Shown here piece after piece: positions 1 to 6,145 of a stretch of 8,210 nucleotides of DNA; within the stretch, counting starts at the first letter, position 1, and each line of letters starts with the position of its first letter. A program made the position numbers and the translations under genes. The DNA is from Frankiaceae bacterium (GTDB taxonomy: Bacteria > Actinomycetota > Actinomycetes > JAFAQI01), in the NCBI GenBank assembly GCA_030840615.1, contig JAVEEE010000028.1, positions 1 through 8,210 of the forward strand, in the 5' to 3' direction. The notes under the pieces were generated by a model that saw only the letters and a program-made list of their open reading frames with translations, was not told the origin of the DNA and did no database searches.

Positions 1-1347
1 GCGCTCGTCGGCGGGCATTGCCAACGCCTCGTGCAATGCCTGCGCGGTGCCGCTGACGTCGTAGGGGTTGACCAGGAGGGTGTCGCGACCGAGCTCGTCG
101 GCGGCGCCGGCCTCGCGCGAGAGCACGATGGCAACACCATTGCGGGACAGCACGGGACCCTCTTTGGCGACGAGGTTCATCCCGTCGCGGAGCGGGTTCA
201 CCACGAGCACGTCGGCAAGCTGTAGTGCAGCAAGCGATCGCGGGTAGTCGTCGTTGACCTCCAGCACCAGTGGTGACCAGTCAGCTGTCGCGAACTCGTC
301 CTCGATCTCGCGGGCGACCCGCTGCACCTCCGCGGTGTAGGCCCGATAGTCAGGGAGGTCGTGTCGCGACGGGTAGGCGAAGACGACGTGCACGACGTTG
401 CCGCGGTGCTCGGGGTGCGTGCGTAGTAGCTCCCGGTAGGCCTGCAAGCCGCGCACGATGTTCTTGGACAGCTCGGTGCGGTCGATCCGCACGATCGTCC
501 GGCAGTCGCCGACCCGTCGGCGTAGCGCCTTCAACCTTCCGGCGACGTCCGGCTGCGCAGCGCGATCACGCAGCTCGCCGCCGTCGACGCCGAGTGCGTG
601 CACGTGCACGCGCGTCGAGCGCCCCGCGACGTGGATGCTCGTCCCGCCGGCGTCCGCGCCGAGCATCTGCACGCAACACCGGACGAACGCCTCGGCCCAG
701 CGCGGCGAGAGAAACCCGACCGCGTCCGCGCCCAGGATCCCTCGCAGCACTGAGTGCGCGACATCATCAGGCAGCAACGAGAAGTACGACGGCTCCGCCC
801 ACGGGGTGTGCGTGAAGTGGCCGATGCGCAGATCCGGCCGGCGCTCGCGGAGCAACGCCGGCGCGAGCATCAGGTGGTAGTCCTGCACCAGCACCTGCGC
901 ACCGTCGGATGCCTCCTCCGCCAATGCGTCGGCGAACGCGGTGTTGTAGTCGACGTAGGCCTGCCAGTTACGGGCCCAGCGCGCGTCGAATGCCGGCGAG
1001 CGTGGCGTGTCGAACAGCGTGTGGTTCACGTACCACAGCGTCGAGTTGGCGACTGCGTTGTAGGCGCGTCGGAACGTGCGCTCGTCGATCGGCAACATCC
1101 GTACGGCGGACCCGCCCGTGTCGTGGCCGGCGAGATCGAGCCGGCCGCCGTCGGCGGCACTGGCGGCCATGCGGTCCGCGTCCCCGAGTGCGGCACAGAC
1201 CCAGATGGCTTCACCGTCGTTGGCGGCTGCGGACACCCCCGAAACCAGCCCGCCACCGCCCCGAGACATCCGCAGCGACCCGTCGTCCCCAAGTCGGAAC
1301 GCCACCGGACCACGGTTGCTGGCCACCAGCACCTTCGCTTGCTGCAC
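1..1347 (-). CDS. otsA: Trehalose-6-phosphate synthase (GT20), C-terminus cut by window edge
   Basis: Transfers glucose from a nucleotide sugar to glucose-6-phosphate, giving trehalose-6-phosphate in the cytoplasm; OtsB normally dephosphorylates it. The frame is open from the left edge to a GTG at 1347 (449 codons seen; the last part of the second Rossmann domain is missing). Visible motifs, matched from knowledge of E. coli OtsA: ASNRGPV with R12 (E. coli R9), the glycine loop at 29-37, VQDYHLM with D156 (D130), R290 and K295 in RTELSKN (R262, K267), and LRDGMNLVAKE with D388 and E396 (D361, E369). Spacing between paired residues is identical to E. coli. The donor-site motif reads RTELSKN instead of the usual RLDYSKG; this subtype is common in actinomycetes, and the Streptomyces venezuelae enzyme is reported to prefer GDP-glucose, so the donor here may not be UDP-glucose (inference). 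The GTG start is favoured by a -10-like hexamer six bases upstream. Divergent from the CDF gene. Confidence 0.93.
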   Translation of the reverse strand, partial: MQQAKVLVASNRGPVAFRLGDDGSLRMSRGGGGLVSGVSAAANDGEAIWVCAALGDADRMAASAADGGRLDLAGHDTGGSAVRMLPIDERTFRRAYNAVANSTLWYVNHTLFDTPRSPAFDARWARNWQAYVDYNTAFADALAEEASDGAQVLVQDYHLMLAPALLRERRPDLRIGHFTHTPWAEPSYFSLLPDDVAHSVLRGILGADAVGFLSPRWAEAFVRCCVQMLGADAGGTSIHVAGRSTRVHVHALGVDGGELRDRAAQPDVAGRLKALRRRVGDCRTIVRIDRTELSKNIVRGLQAYRELLRTHPEHRGNVVHVVFAYPSRHDLPDYRAYTAEVQRVAREIEDEFATADWSPLVLEVNDDYPRSLAALQLADVLVVNPLRDGMNLVAKEGPVLSRNGVAIVLSREAGAADELGRDTLLVNPYDVSGTAQALHEALAMPADER

Positions 1348-1353
1348 GCGCGC

Positions 1354-1359
1354 AGCGTA
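1354..1359 (-). promoter_or_regulatory. Candidate -10 element for leaderless otsA
   Basis: Read on the minus strand this is TACGCT, matching TANNNT, followed by six bases and then the GTG start codon of otsA. That spacing is what leaderless actinobacterial transcripts show, and no Shine-Dalgarno sequence is visible before the GTG. I see no convincing -35. One hexamer in GC-rich DNA is modest evidence. Confidence 0.4.
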
Positions 1360-1403
1360 ACGGCAGGCGCGGAGCCGGCCCGCGCATACGCGAGACTGGG
1401 CGC

Positions 1404-2345
1404 ATGGCGCACGAGGACGAGAGCACGACGACGATCGTCGTCGCCATCCTCGCCAACCTGGGAATCGCAGTCGCCAAGGGAGTCGCGGGAGCGATCAGTG
1501 GCTCAGCGGCGATGCTCTCCGAAGCCGCCCACTCGGTGGCGGACACCAGCAACCAGGGGCTGCTTCTCGTCGCAGTCAAGCGCAGCAACCGCCCGGCGGA
1601 TGCGCGGCATCAGTTCGGTTATGGCCGGGAGCGCTACTTCTGGACGCTGCTCGCAGCCGTCGGCATCTTCGTCGGGGGCGGCGTGTTCGCTGTCCTCCAA
1701 GGCGCCCACGAGCTGCTCTCGCACGGCGCGGAGGGCGGCCATTACCCGCTCACTTACGCCGTGCTCGGCATCGCCTTCGTGCTCGAGTCGGTGTCGTGGC
1801 TGCAGGCGGTTCGGCAGCTGCGTGCTGATGCGCTGAGCACCGAACGCAGCTTCCGGGACCAGCTGTGGCACACCAGTGACCCGGCGGCGACGACGGTGTT
1901 CTTCGAGGACAGCGCAGCCCTCGCGGGGTTGCTGCTGGCCGCCACCGGCGTGGGCCTCGGACAAGCCACCGGCCAGCACTTCTGGGATCCGCTCGCGTCG
2001 ATCGCCATCGGGCTGCTGCTGACGGTCGTGGCCTTCGTGCTCGGCAAGGAGAACCGAAGCCTCATCGTCGGGGAGGCCGCCGACCCGCGGTTGCAGGCCT
2101 CGGTAACCGAGCTGCTGTCGTCGTACGACGAGGTCACCAGTCTGGACGAGCTCCTCACCATGGTTGTCGGCAGCGGCGAGGTGCTCGTGGCGGCCCGGCT
2201 CGACCTGCAGGACGACCTGCGCGCCGCCGAGGTCGAGGCGCTCGCCCGACGGATGGAGCGTGAGATCCAGCAGCGGCATCCCAGCGTCAAGCACTTCTTC
2301 GTCGACGTCACCGCCGATGCGAAGAAGTCGCAGGTCGACGACTAG
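1404..2345 (+). CDS. Cation diffusion facilitator (CDF) transporter, ZnT9/MMT1-like
   Basis: A 313-residue inner-membrane protein predicted to export divalent metal ions by proton exchange. Hydrophobic segments lie at about 10-32, 79-100, 115-135, 160-182 and 192-213, followed by a cytoplasmic C-terminal domain (about 215-313). Metal-site candidates are H43-x3-D47 in the second segment (AAHSVAD) and E168-D169 in the fifth (FFEDSAAL). The motif HQFGYGRERYFW (69-80) and the ED-S-A-A-L pattern are typical of the SLC30A9-like branch rather than of YiiP/ZitB, so the metal (Zn, Mn or Fe) cannot be assigned. The ATG at 1404 was chosen because the CDF domain begins about ten residues later; the frame stays open far upstream but only across otsA. 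Ribosome binding site is weak. The 56-bp gap to otsA must hold both promoters. Confidence 0.9.
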   Translation: MAHEDESTTTIVVAILANLGIAVAKGVAGAISGSAAMLSEAAHSVADTSNQGLLLVAVKRSNRPADARHQFGYGRERYFWTLLAAVGIFVGGGVFAVLQGAHELLSHGAEGGHYPLTYAVLGIAFVLESVSWLQAVRQLRADALSTERSFRDQLWHTSDPAATTVFFEDSAALAGLLLAATGVGLGQATGQHFWDPLASIAIGLLLTVVAFVLGKENRSLIVGEAADPRLQASVTELLSSYDEVTSLDELLTMVVGSGEVLVAARLDLQDDLRAAEVEALARRMEREIQQRHPSVKHFFVDVTADAKKSQVDD

Positions 2346-3334
2346 CGCGAGACGTAGGCCGGAAGGGTGCCGATCGGCGGGCGTTCGAGCTCGGTCATGT
2401 CGGTGTCGACGATGCGGTAGCCGGTGCCGTCACGCACGAACTGCGGCAGCTGAACGCCGTGCGGCAGCGAGCGGCCGAGCCGCGACTCGGCGACCTGCAG
2501 GATCTCGATCGCCATCTGCCCGAGCTTGTGCAGGTCGGAGTTGCGGTGCTTGCGACGGCTCAGGTCAACCTGCGCCATCGCGTCGAGCCCCACCCGAGCG
2601 TAGGTGTCGACGAGCAGGCCGAACTCGACGCCGTAACCGCACGGGAACGGCAGCGCCTCGAGCAGCGACCGCCGTGCTGCGTACTCGCCCCCCAGCGGCT
2701 GCACGAACCCCGTCAGCTCGGGCCAGTGCAGCGCGAGCAACGGTCGTGCGACCAGCTCGGTGACTCGCCCGCCACCGGCGGGCAGCACCTTTTCGCCGGA
2801 CTGCAGCGGGCGGTCGTAGGTGGCTTTGACGAACTGCAGCGACGGATCGGTGAGCAGCGGCCCGAGCAGACCTGTCACGAACGTGGGCGAGAAGTCGGAC
2901 AGGTCGCTGTCGACGAAGACCACGACGTCGCCGGTGGTGGCGGCCAGCGAGCGCCACAGCACCTCGCCCTTGCCGGCTCGCGGCGCGAGGTCGGTGAGCA
3001 CGTCTTCGCGCCGTACGACGGTGGCGCCGGCCGCGGCGGCTATCGCGCATGTCTCGTCGGTCGACCCCGAGTCCATGACGACGAGCTCGTCGACGAGGCC
3101 GGCGTGCTCGACGAGGTCGCGGCGGATGCGGGCGACGATGCGCCCGACGGTGGCCGCCTCGTTCAGGGCCGGCAGCACCACGCTGACAGTGCCGGTCTTG
3201 TGCTCCAGCAGCAGCGACGACGGCCAGTCCGCGGCCCGCGAGGTCCGGCGGTCGAACCAGCTTCGCGCGGCGGGGTCCACCTGTGCGACACTTGCACACG
3301 CGTCGTCCGCCAGAGTTGACGGGCGCGCACTCAT
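2342..3334 (-). CDS. gpgS: Glucosyl-3-phosphoglycerate synthase (GT81)
   Basis: Transfers glucose from a nucleotide sugar to 3-phosphoglycerate, giving glucosyl-3-phosphoglycerate. In mycobacteria this starts methylglucose lipopolysaccharide synthesis; in other bacteria it leads to the compatible solute glucosylglycerate. The product of 330 residues compares with 324 in M. tuberculosis GpgS. Visible: GT-A nucleotide-binding segment SVVLPALNEAATV (51-63), the VMDSGSTD segment (86-93), RAGKGEVLWRSL (119-130), the metal-binding DSD at 142-144, the phosphoglycerate-binding GGRVTELVARPLL (188-200), and E237 and H263 at positions equivalent to the M. tuberculosis catalytic and metal residues. The ATG at 3334 is preferred on length; a TTG at 3397 or a GTG at 3280 are alternatives, and none has a clear Shine-Dalgarno sequence. 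No gpgP phosphatase gene is in the window. Its stop overlaps that of the CDF gene; its start abuts the SAM riboswitch of the opposite strand. Confidence 0.92.
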   Translation of the reverse strand: MSARPSTLADDACASVAQVDPAARSWFDRRTSRAADWPSSLLLEHKTGTVSVVLPALNEAATVGRIVARIRRDLVEHAGLVDELVVMDSGSTDETCAIAAAAGATVVRREDVLTDLAPRAGKGEVLWRSLAATTGDVVVFVDSDLSDFSPTFVTGLLGPLLTDPSLQFVKATYDRPLQSGEKVLPAGGGRVTELVARPLLALHWPELTGFVQPLGGEYAARRSLLEALPFPCGYGVEFGLLVDTYARVGLDAMAQVDLSRRKHRNSDLHKLGQMAIEILQVAESRLGRSLPHGVQLPQFVRDGTGYRIVDTDMTELERPPIGTLPAYVSR

Positions 3335-3434
3335 CAAGAGGGGCAGAGGGACCGGCCCGCTGAAGCCCCGGCAACCATTCTTCGGAACAGGTGCCAAATC
3401 CGGCCCGCGGGCAACCGCACGCGGGACAGATGAG
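3330..3434 (+). promoter_or_regulatory. SAM-I (S-box) riboswitch controlling thrC-like/cysO operon
   Basis: Matches the S-box consensus almost base for base. P1 pairs CTCATC (3330-3335) with GATGAG (3429-3434). It is followed by AAGAGGGGCAGAGGGA, the P2 arm GGGGC pairing with GCCCC after CTGAA, and CGGCAACC. P3 carries a TTC-TTCG-GAA tip near 3378-3387. The AGGTGCCAAATCC junction follows, and P4 pairs CCCGCG (3404-3409) with CGCGGG (3420-3425). All four helices and the near-invariant junctions are present, so SAM binding is expected. S-boxes normally lower expression when SAM is abundant. The leader ends 22 bases before the downstream ATG, too close for a standard terminator, so control is probably translational. 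The leader must be transcribed from a promoter inside the divergent gpgS gene; I see no clear -10/-35 there. Confidence 0.93.
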
Positions 3435-3436
3435 CC

Positions 3437-3454
3437 CGAAAGGCTTGGCTTTCG
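3437..3454 (+). promoter_or_regulatory. Candidate Shine-Dalgarno-sequestering hairpin (riboswitch expression platform)
   Basis: CGAAAG (3437-3442) pairs perfectly with CTTTCG (3449-3454) around a six-base loop. The stem contains the only purine-rich Shine-Dalgarno-like stretch, GAAAGG (3438-3443), ahead of the ATG at 3457. A competing four-base stem, CGGG (3422-3425) with CCCG (3435-3438), would break both aptamer helix P4 and this hairpin, and would put the P1 3' strand in its loop. That offers a simple on/off switch. The pairing is seen; the regulatory role is inferred. Confidence 0.45.
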
Positions 3455-3456
3455 CG

Positions 3457-4722
3457 ATGACCTCTCTGCTCGACCAAACCGGCAGGCACGGCGCGACCAC
3501 GTCGTCGTTCGGCGCAGCCATCAACCTCACCTGCCGCGAGTGCGGCGCGACCTACGACCTCGGCCCGGGCAATGCCTGCGAGCAGTGCTTCGGGCCGCTC
3601 GAGATCGGCTACGACGAGTCGCTGCTCGCGACAGTCACCCGCGAGTCGATCGAGGCCGGGCCGCGGACGATGTGGCGCTACGGCGAACTCCTGCCGGCGA
3701 CACCGCTGGTCGACCTGCAGGTCGGCTGCACGCGGTTGCACCGGGCCGACAACCTCGCGCGCGAGCTCGGGATGAAGACGCTGTGGGTCAAGGACGACAG
3801 CGGCAACCCGACGCATTCCTTCAAGGACCGCGTTGTCGCCGTGGCCGCGTCGGCCGCCAAGGCACTCGGCTTCTCCGTGCTGTCCTGCGCGTCGACCGGC
3901 AACCTCGCCAACGCCGTCGCAGCGGCCGCTGCACGTGCCGGGCTGCGTTCGGTCGTGTTCATCCCGCACGATCTCGAAGCCGGCAAGGTCGTGACCACCG
4001 CTGTCTACGGCGGCACGCTGGTCGCCGTCGACGGCAACTACGACGACGTCAACCGGCTCTGCGCAGAGGTCGCCGGCGAACAGCCCTGGGCGTTCGTCAA
4101 CGTCAACGTTCGTCCCTTCTACGCCGAAGGTTCCAAGACGCTCGGCTACGAGGTCGCCGAGCAGCTCGGCTGGCGACTGCCGGATCAGGTCGTCGTGCCG
4201 ATCGCGTCCGGGGCGCTGCTCACAAAGGTGGACAAGGCCTGGCGGGAGTTCTCGCGCCTCGGGCTGGTCGAGGCTGCCCCCTACAAGGTTTTCGGTGCGC
4301 AGGCCACCGGCTGCTCGCCCGTGTCGGCCGCCTTCGCGGCCGGGCACGACGTCGTACAGCCGGTCCGGCCGTCGACCATCGCCAAGTCGCTGGCGATCGG
4401 CAACCCGGCCGACGGGCCTTACGCGCTCGACGTCGTCCGGCGTACCGGCGGTGCCATCGCCGACGTCAGTGACGCCGAGATCGTCGAAGGCATCCAGCTG
4501 CTGGCGCGCACCGAGGGGGTCTTCGCCGAGACTGCCGGCGGGGTCACCGTCGCGACGCTGCGCAAGCTGCTGGCGGATGGCGCGCTCGACCCGGCGGCGG
4601 AAACGGTCATCCTCAACACGGGCGACGGCCTGAAGACTCTCGACGCGGTGGCTCCCGTCGCTCGTCCGACCGCGACGATCCGCCCGTCGCTGGAAGCCTT
4701 TCGCGAAGCCGGGCTCGCATGA
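3457..4722 (+). CDS. thrC: Threonine synthase family PLP enzyme with N-terminal zinc ribbon
   Basis: A fold-type II PLP enzyme of 421 residues. The family converts O-phosphohomoserine to threonine and phosphate. Residues 24-51 form a zinc ribbon with C26-x2-C29 and C41-x2-C44. MWRYGELLPAT (72-82) follows, then the PLP-lysine segment HSFKDR with K123, the ASTGNLANA loop (145-153), the PIASGALL phosphate-binding region (248-255), and a C-terminal NTGDGLKTLD (387-396). Short M. tuberculosis-type ThrC (about 360 residues) lacks the zinc ribbon, and here several loops differ from the canonical form, so this looks like the long actinomycete paralogue. The ATG at 3457 follows a GAAAGG sequence; an ATG at 3430 is in frame but lies inside riboswitch helix P1. 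It overlaps the sulfur-carrier gene by ATGA, so the two are translationally coupled. Threonine synthase is the family assignment. SAM control and the CysO partner make a sulfur-transfer role on O-phosphohomoserine a real alternative (inference). Confidence 0.83.
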   Translation: MTSLLDQTGRHGATTSSFGAAINLTCRECGATYDLGPGNACEQCFGPLEIGYDESLLATVTRESIEAGPRTMWRYGELLPATPLVDLQVGCTRLHRADNLARELGMKTLWVKDDSGNPTHSFKDRVVAVAASAAKALGFSVLSCASTGNLANAVAAAAARAGLRSVVFIPHDLEAGKVVTTAVYGGTLVAVDGNYDDVNRLCAEVAGEQPWAFVNVNVRPFYAEGSKTLGYEVAEQLGWRLPDQVVVPIASGALLTKVDKAWREFSRLGLVEAAPYKVFGAQATGCSPVSAAFAAGHDVVQPVRPSTIAKSLAIGNPADGPYALDVVRRTGGAIADVSDAEIVEGIQLLARTEGVFAETAGGVTVATLRKLLADGALDPAAETVILNTGDGLKTLDAVAPVARPTATIRPSLEAFREAGLA

Positions 4723-4997
4723 GCGTCACCTTGCGGGTGCCGACGATCCTGCGCGGGCTGTCCGGCGAGGCGGCCGAGGTGCCGGTTGAAGGCGCGGCGA
4801 CGCTCGCCGAGCTGCTGGACAAGGTCGAGGCCGAGCACCCGGGAATCCGCGCCCGGGTGCTCGACGACGACAGCAAGCTGCGCCGCTTCGTCAACGTCTA
4901 CGTCGGCGAGGACGACGTACGGTTTGCCGGCGGTCTCGAGACGCCCACGCCCGACGGCGTCACGGTCTCGATCATCCCCGCAGTCGCTGGCGGCTAG
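4719..4997 (+). CDS. cysO: CysO-like ubiquitin-fold sulfur carrier protein (MoaD/ThiS superfamily)
   Basis: A 92-residue beta-grasp protein ending in AVAGG. The terminal Gly91-Gly92 is exposed without processing, ready for adenylation and conversion to a thiocarboxylate by a MoeB/MoeZ-type E1 enzyme, which is not in this window. It resembles M. tuberculosis CysO along its whole length: VPTILR near the start, LRRFVNVYV (54-62), EDDVRFAGGL (64-73) and the closing AVAGG. CysO-thiocarboxylate donates sulfur to O-phosphoserine on CysM there. Here the partner is not CysM but a threonine-synthase-family enzyme, translationally coupled through the ATGA overlap at 4719-4722 and sharing the SAM riboswitch. 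No Mec-type protease gene, which releases the product from CysO in mycobacteria, is visible here. The family is secure; cysteine versus homocysteine as product is open. Confidence 0.9.
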   Translation: MSVTLRVPTILRGLSGEAAEVPVEGAATLAELLDKVEAEHPGIRARVLDDDSKLRRFVNVYVGEDDVRFAGGLETPTPDGVTVSIIPAVAGG

Positions 4998-5012
4998 CCC
5001 CCCCTCTCTTGT

Positions 5013-5075
5013 AAACGATCATGGGCGCGTCGGCGAACAGGCCGGGCGTGTCGGTCGGGACCTCCATGATCGTTT
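5013..5075. repeat. 63-nt inverted repeat, copy 1 (AAACGATCATGG ends)
   Basis: Perfect 12-base arms AAACGATCATGG (5013-5024) and CCATGATCGTTT (5064-5075) enclose a 39-base interior whose pairing is only partial. Same length as the copy at 6146-6208, with about 53 of 63 positions identical by eye. It begins 15 bases after the cysO TAG stop and is followed by TTTC TTTCC, so it could act as a terminator for the thrC-like/cysO unit. The rest of the gap to 5163 shows nothing further. Confidence 0.85.
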
Positions 5076-5162
5076 CTTTCCACAGCCCGGCGGATCTCTC
5101 GCGCCGTCCACGGACTGTCACGGTGAAGCCAGGCAGCTCGGGAACCTGGTCAGCCTGACTCG

Positions 5163-6131
5163 ATGACCAACGAGGCGTGGCGCCTTGCCCGCGAGCGCGC
5201 GGCCCGGCAGGACTGGCTGATCACGGCCGAGCAGGCATATGCGCTAGGCGTCCTGCCTAGCGAGATGGCCTCGCGACTGCGATCGCGGGAGTGTCACGCC
5301 CTCCTTCGCGGTGTGTACCTCTGCGACCCCGACCTCGTGTCCGAGCCGCCCGCCCGCATGTTGTGGCGGGCCGCCTTGCTGGCTCACGGCGACGATGCAT
5401 GTCTCGTCGCCGGGTCAGCCGCGAGGGCACTCGGTCTGCAGGGGTCGGCGATGACGGAGCAGGTGATCGAAATCGGCCGGCCCGACGGGCGATCACGAAG
5501 CAAGCGCTGGGTGGATGCACCGGGACCGTTCGGACATGACGCCATGCCCGAGGTTGTCGTCCGCCAGTTTGCGGTGCCAGTCGAGCAGACGACCCGCGTG
5601 GATGGACTCGCCGTGCGCGAGGCCTTCTACACCGTTGTCGATGCCGCGCTCGATCTGGACCGCGCCAGCGCGCTATGCGTGCTCGACTCGGCGCTCCAAC
5701 TCACGTTGCTTTCGCCCGAGCAGCTCATGGCTGCCGTCGCCCTGGCGAAGGGGCGCCCCGGCGTTCAGCGGCTACGCAAGTTGGCCGAGCTCGCGGATGG
5801 GCGCGCCGAGTCTCCGCTGGAATCGCGCATCAGGCTCATCTGCATCGACGGGTCGGTGCCGCCTGATGACCTGCAGTACCCGGTCTACGACGACAGGCGG
5901 CGACGGCTGATCGCCGTCGGCGATCTCGGCTGGCATCGAGGCCGCGCGCGACCGCTACTTGCCGAGGCGGATGGCAAGGAGCCGCACGAGCGTCCCGCCG
6001 CCGTCTTCCGTGACCGTGGCCGTGGCAATCTGCTGGTCGTCGAGCGGTGCGACACCGTGCGGTTCGTCTGGGCTGACTCGTTCCGCCCGACGTACGTGCT
6101 CTACGTCGTCCGGAGCGCACTCGCCGCCTAG
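5163..6131 (+). CDS. AbiEi-like N-terminal domain plus DUF559/Vsr-like endonuclease domain protein
   Basis: A cytoplasmic protein of 322 residues of a family common and often multicopy in Actinobacteria. Residues 15-60 (DWLITAEQAYALGV...LLRGVYL) look like the winged-helix region of AbiEi-type antitoxins. Residues 61-210 are a middle region of unknown role. Residues 215-305 resemble the DUF559/Vsr PD-(D/E)xK nuclease fold: E220 in SPLESR, D254 in VGDLGW, E268-A-D270-G-K272 in LLAEADGKEPH, then RDRGRGN and VRFVWAD. These give a plausible acidic/lysine active site, so a nuclease activity is possible but unproven. No AbiEii-type toxin gene is adjacent, so it is not a standard AbiE pair. The ATG at 5163 lacks a clear Shine-Dalgarno sequence. 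It is flanked on both sides by copies of the same 63-nt inverted repeat and sits between cysO and groEL. Confidence 0.78.
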   Translation: MTNEAWRLARERAARQDWLITAEQAYALGVLPSEMASRLRSRECHALLRGVYLCDPDLVSEPPARMLWRAALLAHGDDACLVAGSAARALGLQGSAMTEQVIEIGRPDGRSRSKRWVDAPGPFGHDAMPEVVVRQFAVPVEQTTRVDGLAVREAFYTVVDAALDLDRASALCVLDSALQLTLLSPEQLMAAVALAKGRPGVQRLRKLAELADGRAESPLESRIRLICIDGSVPPDDLQYPVYDDRRRRLIAVGDLGWHRGRARPLLAEADGKEPHERPAAVFRDRGRGNLLVVERCDTVRFVWADSFRPTYVLYVVRSALAA

Positions 6132-6145
6132 CCCCGCCCCTCCAG

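Noticed and set aside
754..1836. Long open frame on the plus strand crossing otsA and the CDF gene
   Set aside because: Composition is Arg/Ala-rich as expected for a shadow frame; the minus-strand GT20 motifs and the CDF protein explain both halves.
3292..3316. Promoter for the SAM leader (TTGCAC and CAGAGT)
   Set aside because: The spacing between the hexamers is 13 bases, too short for a sigma70 promoter.
3330..3434. SAM-IV riboswitch instead of SAM-I
   Set aside because: SAM-IV is typical of actinobacteria, but the P1 sequence, the AGAGGGGCAGAGGGA block, GGCAACC and GGTGCCAAATCC are in S-box (SAM-I) order, with P4 inside P1.
3334..4347. 337-codon minus-strand open frame opposite the thrC-like gene
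   Set aside because: Antisense shadow in GC-rich DNA; the plus-strand frame has clear family motifs and a riboswitch leader.
2820..4472. 550-codon plus-strand open frame across gpgS and the thrC-like gene
   Set aside because: Runs antisense to GpgS and then out of frame through the PLP enzyme; low-complexity Arg-rich translation with no recognisable domain.
5064..5085. Rho-independent terminator after cysO
   Set aside because: Copy 1 of the inverted repeat is followed by a mixed T/C tract, but its inner stem is poorly paired, so I list it as a repeat with only possible terminator activity.
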